Assembly (NCBI RefSeq): GCF_001311925.1
Contig: NZ_BBCG01000010.1
Coordinates: 32,928 to 96,927 of the forward strand
Reading direction: 5' to 3'
DNA from: Cellulosilyticum ruminicola JCM 14822
GTDB lineage: Bacteria; Bacillota; Clostridia; Lachnospirales; Cellulosilyticaceae
DNA length: 64,000 nt
The notes under the pieces were generated by a model. It searched no databases and was not told the origin of the DNA. It was given only the letters and a program-made list of their open reading frames with translations. Below, one piece after another: positions 9,588 through 17,364 of this stretch. Every line of letters begins with the position of its first letter. The stretch's first letter is position 1. The translations under genes and the position numbers were made by a program.

Positions 9588-10367
9588 TTATTTAGCTTCA
9601 TTTTGCCACAAAATTTCTTGTGTACCGGCTTCCCCTGTATAAATAATCCGATCAATCTTTTTGAATTGCAATATTGGCATAATCATATTTTGACTAGCTG
9701 CCTTATTGCCTAGTAAAGTGGTTTTAAAACTTTTTACATACATAATCTGCTTACCATCTATAGTTTCAAATCCCCAATCCACATCTGTTAAAAGATAAGG
9801 TGCTTCCATTGTAATATAAGAAACATAATCACCCTCTTCTACCATCTCCTTTGAAACAGATGCACTACTATTTGGCATATCAGGAATATCGATACTATAG
9901 TACTCTACCTTATCGCCTTCTTCCCCTTTTGAGATATGCACTGAATCATATTTCTCTTTCCCTGTAACAATTTCTTTTAAAGGATATACTGAAGCTTTGA
10001 CAGTGACCTCATGAACCGGCAGCGTTTTTAAAGGCATATTAAATAGTATTTGCATGATACCTATAGTGCCTACAATACCTATAATTCCTGCTGCCACTGC
10101 CTTTTTCACCTTTTTATTAACCTTATGATTAATTTTTTTTAATAACTGCTTTTCTGCTTCTACATAAGTATTTGTCTTTTGACTATGCACTGCCCTTTCA
10201 TAGTCCTCTTTGCCTTCTTTCATCCCTTCATAAGTCAGCTGACATGCCCTGCATTGTTTTAAATGGCTTTCCACAGCTTCTACAGTTTCAGTACTTGCTA
10301 ATTCATCGATATAACTAGGTAATAAATCTCTAACGATTGCACATGATAATTCATTTTTCATTTTCAA
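9588..10367 (-). CDS. Membrane anti-sigma factor with zinc-finger domain
   Basis: Presumed partner that holds the upstream ECF sigma factor at the membrane. The N-terminus is a zf-HC2/ZAS domain (CAIVRDLLPSYIDELASTETVEAVESHLKQCRAC) with the His-x3-Cys-x2-Cys zinc motif, followed by one membrane helix (AVAAGIIGIVGTIGIMQILF) and an extracellular domain of about 150 residues that I do not recognise. 259 residues. It overlaps the sigma gene by 17 bp, the usual coupled arrangement. Confidence 0.88.
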   Translation of the reverse strand: MKMKNELSCAIVRDLLPSYIDELASTETVEAVESHLKQCRACQLTYEGMKEGKEDYERAVHSQKTNTYVEAEKQLLKKINHKVNKKVKKAVAAGIIGIVGTIGIMQILFNMPLKTLPVHEVTVKASVYPLKEIVTGKEKYDSVHISKGEEGDKVEYYSIDIPDMPNSSASVSKEMVEEGDYVSYITMEAPYLLTDVDWGFETIDGKQIMYVKSFKTTLLGNKAASQNMIMPILQFKKIDRIIYTGEAGTQEILWQNEAK

Positions 10368-10845
10368 TCCACTCCTTTAATCTATTTTTGCTACGATAAA
10401 AATTTACTCTCGCCCAATTTTCACTTTTCCCCAATATCTCACCAATCTCCTTAAAAGAAAGTTCTCCAAAAATCCTCAGATACACCACTTCTTTTTGCTC
10501 TGGCTCTAATTTATAAATCATGCGGTATAACTGAAGCCTTTCATCTTTTCTTACATACCGATCTTCTACATTATCATGGTCACTTGTAAACTGCTCCTCC
10601 ATTTCTTCTGAAATAGACACATTGGCATTTTCCTTCTTTTTCACGTAATCTAAATATGTATTTTTTGCAATGGCACAAAGCCATGTGAGCAGTTTGCCTT
10701 CTGTAAAATGATCTATGTTTTTCATGGCCTTATAAAATGTATCCGCAGTAATATCCTCCGCCAAACTCTCATTGCCACATAAAGATAAGATATAACGCTG
10801 CACAGGCACTGCATAACTACGGTACATTTCCTCTATCTCCTTCAA
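10351..10845 (-). CDS. ECF-type RNA polymerase sigma factor
   Basis: Group 4 sigma-70 factor of 164 residues. Region 2 is ALCGNESLAEDITADTFYKAMKNID with LLTWLCAIAKNTYLDYVKK; region 4 is EPEQKEVVYLRIFGELSFKEIGEILGKSENWARVNFYRSKNRLKEW with the helix-turn-helix. The start is a TTG at 10845, nine nt after AGGAGG. A matching ECF-like promoter lies upstream (10871-10896), implying autoregulation, and the anti-sigma gene overlaps the 3' end. Confidence 0.92.
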   Translation of the reverse strand: MKEIEEMYRSYAVPVQRYILSLCGNESLAEDITADTFYKAMKNIDHFTEGKLLTWLCAIAKNTYLDYVKKKENANVSISEEMEEQFTSDHDNVEDRYVRKDERLQLYRMIYKLEPEQKEVVYLRIFGELSFKEIGEILGKSENWARVNFYRSKNRLKEWIENEK

Positions 10846-10870
10846 CTTTTTTCACCTCCTATACTTATGA

Positions 10871-10896
10871 AACGCATGACCTGACCATTCGTTACA
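10871..10896 (-). promoter_or_regulatory. Candidate ECF sigma promoter (autoregulation)
   Basis: On the minus strand TGTAAC (10891-10896) is followed after 16 nt by CGTT (10871-10874). This fits the TGAAAC-N16-CGT pattern of Bacillus SigW/SigM/SigX promoters, about 25 nt before the sigma gene start. Confidence 0.5.
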
Positions 10897-10932
10897 GCAT
10901 TTATAAAAATTTTATTTTAAGCTTATCCATAC

Positions 10933-10959
10933 AAAAAAGCCCTTGGCATCACCAAGAGC
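10933..10959 (-). terminator. Terminator of the lipoprotein gene
   Basis: On the minus strand GCTCTTGG-TGATG-CCAAGGGC is followed by TTTTTTG, a canonical terminator 80 bp past the stop at 11039. Confidence 0.82.
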
Positions 10960-11038
10960 ATGCTTGTTAATCTCTTATTACTTAAAACTATTTTCATAAA
11001 TATCAAAGAAAGAGGATACAAAATTAGCATAATTGATG

Positions 11039-11445
11039 CTATTTCTTGCCATACTCCCACTCATTATGCTTCACACCTATTCCAGCTGATTTCATAGCAT
11101 CTGATGTACTGCAAAAAACATAGGAATCCTCACCAATTCGTCTTCCATGCTATTAAGTTCACTATAATCATTATGTCTCGCCTTCAACTCATCTGAGATA
11201 TTTTCTACATCATCTGCATCTTCAAGCCAATAAAATTCAATATAATCATCCCCTTTTATAGCTGATAGATATGTACCTGTAGTCCCCTCTTCTACGGGCT
11301 CTGTTACAATTACTTCATACCCCTGTTCCTCTAACCGATTTCGCATCGTCTCATTATCTGGGCAAAGCACACTCACACTATTCCCACTACATCCTGAAAA
11401 CATTAAACATACTATACAACTCACTACTCCCGCTAATTTTTTCAT
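11039..11445 (-). CDS. Small lipoprotein, unknown (frameshifted)
   Basis: The ATG at 11445 follows GAGGGGGAA. The N-terminus MKKLAGVVSCIVCLMFSGCS is a lipoprotein signal with Cys at about 19. The mature part is acidic, with no family I recognise (CPDNETMRNRLEEQGYEV, IEFYWLEDADDVENISDEL). Near 11135 the frame shifts; the alternative frame continues GEDSYVFCSTSDAMKSAGIG to a stop at 11039, just before the terminator, and reads as natural sequence. About 135 residues after repair. Confidence 0.6.
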
Positions 11446-11556
11446 AGTTCCCCCTCTTTTCATATGAAAATATATTTTTAAATTCATAACTCTCCCACTT
11501 TTTATAACTCTATTATCCTTCATATACCCACTATTTTCAAACTAAATATAAAAAAT

Positions 11557-11585
11557 GATAGTATCACATTTTTTGCGATACTATC
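11557..11585 (-). terminator. Rho-independent terminator
   Basis: A GATAGTATC/GATACTATC stem with an 11-nt loop, followed on the minus strand by ATTTTTTATA, 31 bp past the end of the broken gene at 11616. Confidence 0.8.
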
Positions 11586-11615
11586 CATTTTACTTGCTAA
11601 CTGATGTCGTATATT

Positions 11616-12017
11616 TTAAACATCATCTCCAAAGCCGCCTACTGTTTCTTTATAAATTGCCTCACTGCCTCTACCACCTAATGTAAATATCGCTTTAGTG
11701 TCCTCAAATCATACATCTACCACACTATAGCATACACCCAATTTCCAATCATTTAACCACATCGTTGCATCAGACAAATGTTTGCTTATTTCCGGCTGTT
11801 CGATAGAATGGGCTTTAATAAGGGCCATCTCAATTAGATGGGCATCCTCTTTACTTTTTACACTAGGCTCTAGATTCGTACATTCCTCCGTTACCGGCAT
11901 ACCAATACCAATATTATACATTGGCTTTTTACTTTCATTCATAAAATATATATTACTACCAATTAACCCTGTAACGGTTGCCCCAAACAATATATTTTTA
12001 ATTATTTTGTAGTTCAT
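11616..12017 (-). pseudogene. Small exported protein with in-frame stop, unknown
   Basis: It starts at the ATG at 12017 after GGGAGGCAGC. One N-terminal hydrophobic segment (ILFGATVTGLIGSNIYF) is followed by a soluble part ending ...WKLGVCYSVVDV at a TGA (11709-11711). The same frame continues FEDTKAIFTLGGRGSEAIYK to TAA at 11616, right before a terminator, so the TGA looks like a nonsense change (CGA to TGA would restore it). I do not recognise the family. Confidence 0.5.
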
Positions 12018-12133
12018 GCTGCCTCCCATTGTGTCTATCCATGCATCAAACACAATAACTATATATCCAATTAACAATAATACACGATATTCACAATATA
12101 TGCAAATCCCTTGTTTTTTCAACCAATAACTAA

Positions 12134-12530
12134 CTACTTTGATAATGTCACTACAATACTCTCTGGTCTATTCAATAATCGTAGTGGAATAATGCTATTT
12201 CCTAAACCTCTACTAATCACCATAGATGTCCCACCACTTATATGTATGCCTTCTATTAACTTAGGAAAAAGCCCTTAATTCGTTGCAACTAATCCACCTA
12301 TAAACGGCAGTCTCACTTGTCCTCATGAACATATCCTATAAACACCAAATCCACCTGACTATTTACATATATATCGAACATTTCCGGTCTATGAGAAAGT
12401 AATATCTTAAAGTTACTACTTTCATCTATCAATTCCACCAACACCTTCAATGTATCCAGCCAAGTAGACTGTTTAACTGCCAAATCTGCCAAGCCTATTA
12501 AATCTATCTGTGCTCCTTCCTTAAATATTT
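12134..12530 (-). pseudogene. Metallophosphoesterase remnant
   Basis: The 3' part of a YkuE-like calcineurin-family phosphoesterase. Frame one reads IDLIGLADLAV...FKILLSHRPEMFDIYV, the GIDD and LxHxP segments of the family; it then breaks at GYVHEDK where the family has SGHTHGGQ, and another frame gives RLPFIGGLVATN, a stop, then GLFPKLIEGIHISGG. At least one shift, one stop, a lost metal-binding HTH segment and a missing N-terminus make it dead. An intact paralogue lies at 25919-26778. Confidence 0.75.
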
Positions 12531-12588
12531 ACATATAACAACCAGCTAAACTTATATATATTTATTCCTAATTTCTGTACATGCTTTA

Positions 12589-13080
12589 TTACTCTTGCAT
12601 TTTTAATCGCATTTGATACCAAACCACATCTCCATGTGTTGAAACAGATATCCCCTCATTCTTAAATCCAAATTGCCCATAAAAACCAATCAGCTTTTCT
12701 TTACATGTCAATACAATGCCAGTCCTATCTTCCATCTGCATATCCTCGATGACACGTTTCATCACCCTACTCGCATAACCTTTGCCACGATATTTAGGAT
12801 CTGTAACTACTGAGAAAATCATCAACCATTTACCATTTTTATCATGCATCAATGGATTTTCATACATCTCATCAATAAGATTCTCCTTGTCAGTAAGCAT
12901 TCCATTAATAAAAGAAACTATTTCCTTATTTTCATCTTCCAAAATCCAAAAACAATCCGAGAAATGCTCAATTCGTTCTTTAATACTTTCTTTTGAAGCA
13001 CCCTCCGCACTCGGATAAGATGCTGCCTCTATAACCGCAAGAGCCGCTAAATCATTTTGAGTTGCATGTCTAATATTCAT
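12589..13080 (-). CDS. GNAT-family N-acetyltransferase
   Basis: 163 residues, a normal single GNAT domain. Motif A is IFSVVTDPKYRGKGYASRVMKRVIEDM, containing the acetyl-CoA binding R/Q-x-x-G-x-G/A pattern (YRGKGYA), and the C-terminal FYGQFGFKNEG matches motif B. The substrate is unknown; the layout resembles the small polyamine or aralkylamine-type acetylases. It appears intact although its neighbours on both sides are broken. Confidence 0.85.
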   Translation of the reverse strand: MNIRHATQNDLAALAVIEAASYPSAEGASKESIKERIEHFSDCFWILEDENKEIVSFINGMLTDKENLIDEMYENPLMHDKNGKWLMIFSVVTDPKYRGKGYASRVMKRVIEDMQMEDRTGIVLTCKEKLIGFYGQFGFKNEGISVSTHGDVVWYQMRLKMQE

Positions 13081-13110
13081 TTCTAATCTATCCTCCTATT
13101 ATATTTGCCT

Positions 13111-13431
13111 TTATTCTATAAAGGCATTTTTCCCCTCTTCACTACATATCCAACTAAATCCATCTCCCTTATATCTCAAGAAAATATGGAGATGAAAATG
13201 GCCTATGTCATTAAATTCCCCACCATTTTGCATAATACTATAGCCATCAAGTGCATATACCTTTTTAAGTGCTTTTACAATTTCTTTTGCACCCCCCATT
13301 AAATATGTTGTCAACAATTCATCTGGTATTTCCTCTATATCCAAATAATGTATCTTAGACACAACTAATACATAGCCCTCGTTAATAGGTTCTATATCCA
13401 TAAATGCCATCACTAGCTCATCTTCATACAC
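13111..13431 (-). CDS. HIT-family nucleotide hydrolase, N-terminus truncated
   Basis: Carries the histidine-triad motif HFHLHIFLRYKGDGF and the family's VYEDELVMAFMDIEPINEGYVLVVSK core, so it binds or hydrolyses nucleotides of the HIT/Hint type. It lacks the usual first 15-20 residues (CxFCxIxxGEIP, the zinc cysteines); upstream in-frame sequence ITSSFVYED supplies only the end of that segment before stops. The apparent start is a GTG without a well-placed ribosome site. It is either a shortened variant or a 5'-truncated pseudogene. Confidence 0.7.
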   Translation of the reverse strand: MYEDELVMAFMDIEPINEGYVLVVSKIHYLDIEEIPDELLTTYLMGGAKEIVKALKKVYALDGYSIMQNGGEFNDIGHFHLHIFLRYKGDGFSWICSEEGKNAFIE

Positions 13432-13503
13432 AAAGCTACTAGTGATATTCTCCTTTATCTTATTTTATTATGCTTTATATAATCAGTATTTTCAAATTAA
13501 ATT

Positions 13504-13535
13504 CAAAAAAACATCGCAAGTTCTAGCTTTGCAAT
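13504..13535 (-). terminator. Likely terminator
   Basis: On the minus strand ATTGCAAAG-CTAGAA-CTTGCGAT with one bulge is followed by GTTTTTTT, about 120 bp past the truncated acetyltransferase. Confidence 0.6.
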
Positions 13536-13653
13536 ACTCTCCATTAAACCTTCATTCATAATTGCAGCTCCATTTACATCACTATTTTGCTAATGTCACT
13601 ATGATAAAATTGGTAAATGATTTAAGCATGGTGTTAAATACATCATATTTTAA

Positions 13654-14124
13654 TCAGAACTTCACTTCATCTTTTGTTATTGAACAAATCACCATATTAT
13701 TTCTTTCCCCTGATAAGCCATCTATTCTACGCCCTCGCAAAGTTGCTTCAATGCGAAAACCTAGCTTATTCAACAGTTTGCCAGAAGCCACATTGGTTTC
13801 ATTATACTTCCTCACAATATAATTAGTCGCCTCATAAGCATATCCACACTTCTGATACCTTTCAGCAATAACATAGGCAATCTCACCAATTCTCAATATA
13901 TCATATGGAATATCTACTATCACATACCCAATAACATTCCCCGTCTCCTTGTCCTCCAAAAGCCAAGCATCCTCATTCCTAGCTAATCCACTTACCAATG
14001 CCTTCATTTGAGAAACATCTTTCATGGAATATATAATAATATACCTCCCTAAACCTTCATTCCTCCTCCACCAAAAAGCTGCCACCCCAAAATCATCTTT
14101 TTCTAGCGAAGTCGGGTTTGACAT
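13654..14124 (-). pseudogene. GNAT acetyltransferase (RimJ/RimL-like), rearranged
   Basis: The middle (DAWLLEDKETGNVIGYVIVDI, then AYVIAERYQKCGYAYEA) and the end (NETNVASGKLLNKLGFRIEATLRG) are typical of RimL-type acetylases that modify ribosomal proteins or small amines. About 15 residues between them are missing (the usual segment before EARxNxxNxAS), and the first 30 residues do not look like the family N-terminus. The palindrome at 14132 lies 8 bp upstream of the apparent start, so the true 5' end may have been lost there. Confidence 0.6.
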
Positions 14125-14131
14125 AGAAGAA

Positions 14132-14326
14132 GCTCCGCATATGGTAGGCAGCTAAGCTACATGCGGAGTAATTTCTTGAGTCTCTTAGAGAAAATAATCA
14201 AAGCGGTTTTAGGTGTGATATCTGAACGCAGCGTAGCGCAGTGAGTTCACACCGTTGCTTTTGATTATCGAACTTAGAGACCACAAATTACGTAGAGCGT
14301 AGCGTGCTGCCTACCATATGCGGAGC
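14132..14326. repeat. Long imperfect palindrome A (195 bp)
   Basis: The ends are a perfect 21-bp inverted repeat (14132-14152 and 14306-14326, beginning GCTCCGCATATGG). Inside, the arms continue to pair through GTAATTT, TCTCTTAG, ATAATCAAA and GGTGTG up to a GC-rich tip, GAACGCAGCGTAGCGCAG. It lies 19 bp past the gltX stop and has no ORF. The core is shared with palindrome B at 22059. No U-run follows on the minus strand, so it is not a plain terminator. Confidence 0.9.
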
Positions 14327-14344
14327 GCCCCTTCCTATGCCAAA

Positions 14345-15994
14345 CTACCCGATAAAGCTAGAAAAACGTGCTCTAACTTCTTCTTCCCCAATAATTTGCA
14401 TAATTGTATATAAATCAGGAGTATTAGTTCTATGGGTTAAAGCTGTTCTTACAGCTCCAGCTACATCTGATACCATACCTTTGAATGCTTCTGGAGCTTT
14501 TTTGTAAGCTTTTCTATCTGCTGCATAACCATTTGCTACAGCATAAGCTTTAAGTTCTTCGAACCATTCTTCTTGTGTTGTGTTGAAGTCATAAACTTCT
14601 TTGTATCCTGTGATGATTTCTTTAGCTTCTTCCACTGTTACTGTTTTAGGGAACTCTACTTCTGTTTCACCACTGAATAATTCGTTGTAGAAGTAGCAGA
14701 TTTTTTCTTTTACTTCTGACCATTTACCGAAGTCTTTACGAGGTTTTGGACCTTCTTTATCGATACCGAAGATTGCTTTAGACATCTCTTTGTGTGCTGT
14801 TACGATGTCATACATTTCTTGATCGAATTCTTTAGCCCACGCTGTGTAAAGTGTGTATACTTCTTCTGCTGGCATTTTTGAAATAACATCTTTACTTACG
14901 TCATTTAATTTTACGAGGTCGAAGAGTGCCCCACTTTTACTCATTTTATCAAGTGCTACTGGGAATTCTAAGTAATCAGCTTTTGGATTTTCCATACGCC
15001 ATTCTTCGAATGTAGAATTAATGATATTTAAGAGGTATTCTACTACAGAAGCTCTTGGATACCCTTCTTCTTTATAGTAGCTTACAGCACTTTCTGGGTC
15101 TTTACGTTTAGAAAGTTTACGTTTAGAATCTCCATCTAATTTCATAACATTTGGAATATGTGCGTATTCTGGTCGTTCGAATCCAAGTACATCGAAGAGT
15201 TGTACGTGAATTGGAAGAGATGATAACCATTCTTCACCTCGAATAACAGTTGTTGTACCCATTAAGTGGTCATCAATTGCATGTGCGAAGTGATATGTTG
15301 GAAGTCCATCAGCTTTGATGATAACAACATCTTGAATGTTTTCTGGAAATGATGTTTCACCTTTGATAAGGTCAGTGAATTGTATACGTTTTTCTGCATC
15401 CCCAGGTGATTTTAAACGAAGAATGTATGGTGTACCTGATTCGATTTTTGCAATCGCTTCATCAGCTGATAAATTTCTGTAGATTGCATATTCACCGTAG
15501 CAACCAGGTGTAATTTTAGCAGCTACTTGTTTTTCACGCATTTCATTTAATTCTTCTGGTGTGCAGAAACATGGGTATGCAAGACCTTTTACGATTAAGT
15601 CTTTTGCAAATGTTTTATAGATTTCTTCACGTTCACTTTGTTTGTATGGGCCATAGATTCCTTTAGAAGTTTCTTGACCTGTCATACCTTCATCGAAGTC
15701 CATACCGAAGTTGTGCATTGTTGCGATTGTATCATCAATGGCACCTTCTACTTCTCTTTTTTGGTCTGTATCTTCAATTCTAAGGTAGAAGATTCCGCCA
15801 CTTTGATGTGCGATTCTTTCGCTAACGAGCGCTGCGAATACACCACCAATATGTTGGAAACCAGTTGGACTTGGTGCGTAACGCGTAACTCTTGCCCCTT
15901 CTTTTAATTCTCTTTTTGGATATTGACTGATAAAGTCAGCTGGTATTTTTGTGATATCTGGGAAAATTAAATCTGCTAGTTTTTGTAAACTCAT
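14345..15994 (-). CDS. gltX: Glutamyl-tRNA synthetase
   Basis: Charges tRNA with glutamate in the cytoplasm (class I). 549 residues, typical of the longer clostridial GltX form. The HIGH-type ATP site is [11 protein letters not shown] at about 41-51; the KMSKS-type loop is KLSKRKD near residue 300. RIEDTD and the [10 protein letters not shown] helix are also present. The ATG at 15994 follows AAGGTGG by 4-5 nt. It is monocistronic between a GT2 gene and palindrome A, which may form its 3' end. The leader is too short for a T-box. Confidence 0.96.
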   Translation of the reverse strand: MSLQKLADLIFPDITKIPADFISQYPKRELKEGARVTRYAPSPTGFQHIGGVFAALVSERIAHQSGGIFYLRIEDTDQKREVEGAIDDTIATMHNFGMDFDEGMTGQETSKGIYGPYKQSEREEIYKTFAKDLIVKGLAYPCFCTPEELNEMREKQVAAKITPGCYGEYAIYRNLSADEAIAKIESGTPYILRLKSPGDAEKRIQFTDLIKGETSFPENIQDVVIIKADGLPTYHFAHAIDDHLMGTTTVIRGEEWLSSLPIHVQLFDVLGFERPEYAHIPNVMKLDGDSKRKLSKRKDPESAVSYYKEEGYPRASVVEYLLNIINSTFEEWRMENPKADYLEFPVALDKMSKSGALFDLVKLNDVSKDVISKMPAEEVYTLYTAWAKEFDQEMYDIVTAHKEMSKAIFGIDKEGPKPRKDFGKWSEVKEKICYFYNELFSGETEVEFPKTVTVEEAKEIITGYKEVYDFNTTQEEWFEELKAYAVANGYAADRKAYKKAPEAFKGMVSDVAGAVRTALTHRTNTPDLYTIMQIIGEEEVRARFSSFIG

Positions 15995-16031
15995 GTTTCC
16001 ACCTTACCTTTTCATTAGTATTTTCATTTAT

Positions 16032-16050
16032 AAAAACCTTCCCCTTTAAG
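16032..16050 (-). terminator. Weak terminator upstream of gltX
   Basis: A short ACCTT/AAGGT stem followed by TTTTTAT on the minus strand, about 80 bp past the glycosyltransferase stop. The stem is only five pairs. Confidence 0.35.
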
Positions 16051-16131
16051 GTAAAAGGTACTTACTTTTTTACATCTTTTTTATTATACCTAGCGAAATG
16101 TTTCTTGTAAAGACTAGCTCTTTTCACCTTT

Positions 16132-17280
16132 CTACTTACGCTTACCTTTTTTCTCCTTAATAACTTCTATAAGCCTTATCTCAGATTTTAAATAGGCTCT
16201 TTTTTTGTTCTTTAACTTCTTAGAAACTTGCTCCCTTTTAGCTTTTTTATTATGTGTATAATTTGAAATCTTAGCAAGTTCTTTGAGTCGGCCTAAGAGT
16301 GTGGCATTTTCATTATCTATTTCCTCTTCTCTAATTAAAGGCATTTGAATAGGCTTTACTCTTTCTAATATAAGCTTAAGCTTCTCATCGGTACAGATTT
16401 CTTTGATATTTTCAAAGCGTTCTTTAAGCTCATGATCATTTTTAATAAGCGCTTCATTTCTAAGGGCTACAAGCACCATACCAATATACCTTAAATCTAA
16501 ACGATTGCGGACTTCTGTTTCCATCCCTGCTTCTCTTACACTCTTTTCTAACAAATAATGGACACGCATTTGGTCTTCCCATATCTTCTTATTATAAGAA
16601 TGCAAAATAGATTTAGGATTTTGTACATAATGATAATAGACACCCTGCTCAATTTGCACACCATTACTTTTTAATAATGACTGCACCATAAAAACTAAGT
16701 CTTCCATAATCGTAATGCCAGGTGTAAAACGCAGTCCATTTGCTTCAATGAACCTTCTTTCATATAAGCCTCGCCATACACAGCCCATGATATACACATA
16801 TCTAGGCGTTAAATCATCCATACCTATCATATCTGGAATAATCTTTTTGCGTACCATATTGGCATCTAAACTTGTATCACTAAAACCAAAGTACTTTGGT
16901 ATACTACGCTTTTTAGTATCCTTAAAATAGTTACACAAACAAATAGGATAAGGTGAGGATTTAATTCCCTCAAGAAGTCTCTCATACATATTCGTTTCCA
17001 ACCAATCATCAGGATCAACAAATCCTATATATTTGCCACTGGCTATTTCAAGACCTGAATTCCTAGCTAAAGCAACTCCTGCATTCTGTTTATCTATAAT
17101 GACAATGCGGCTATCTCGGGCGGCATAAGCTTTACAAATTTCTAAGCTGCCATCTTTTGAGCCATCATTAACTAAAATGATTTCTAATCTTTGATAAGTT
17201 TGAGAAATCATTGATTCTATACATCTAACTAAATATTGCTCTGCATTATAAATAGGTACGATAATACTTATACAATCCAC
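16132..17280 (-). CDS. Family 2 glycosyltransferase
   Basis: GT-A fold glycosyltransferase, probably acting on a surface polysaccharide or glycolipid. The N-terminal 110 residues are canonical: ISIIVPIYNAEQYLVRCIESM, EIILVNDGSKDGS (nucleotide-sugar binding) and YIGFVDPDDW (the DxD metal motif). The C-terminal 250 residues are divergent and end in a Lys-rich tail (NKKAKREQVSKKLKNKKR...KKGKRK) that could bind membrane or nucleic acid. 382 residues; start ATG at 17280 after AGAGAGG. No other polysaccharide genes are nearby. Confidence 0.9.
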   Translation of the reverse strand: MDCISIIVPIYNAEQYLVRCIESMISQTYQRLEIILVNDGSKDGSLEICKAYAARDSRIVIIDKQNAGVALARNSGLEIASGKYIGFVDPDDWLETNMYERLLEGIKSSPYPICLCNYFKDTKKRSIPKYFGFSDTSLDANMVRKKIIPDMIGMDDLTPRYVYIMGCVWRGLYERRFIEANGLRFTPGITIMEDLVFMVQSLLKSNGVQIEQGVYYHYVQNPKSILHSYNKKIWEDQMRVHYLLEKSVREAGMETEVRNRLDLRYIGMVLVALRNEALIKNDHELKERFENIKEICTDEKLKLILERVKPIQMPLIREEEIDNENATLLGRLKELAKISNYTHNKKAKREQVSKKLKNKKRAYLKSEIRLIEVIKEKKGKRK

Positions 17281-17364
17281 GTGACTTCTACCTCTCTTTT
17301 ATCACTCTTCTTAATATTATATCGTATACCCTATAAATTTATCATGAATCTCTTATTTTACCTC

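Noticed and set aside
11709..11711. Selenocysteine or other recoding at TGA
   Set aside because: No structured insertion element seen after the TGA and the residue context gives no reason for it.
14132..14326. Palindromes A-D as ordinary rho-independent terminators
   Set aside because: They are 150-195 bp with arms of 70-95 nt, and A, C and D have no U-run on the exit side; ordinary terminators in this window are 30-50 bp with clear T-runs.
15995..16131. T-box riboswitch before gltX
   Set aside because: Leader of about 130 bp is too short and lacks the T-box consensus; only a weak terminator-like stem is present.
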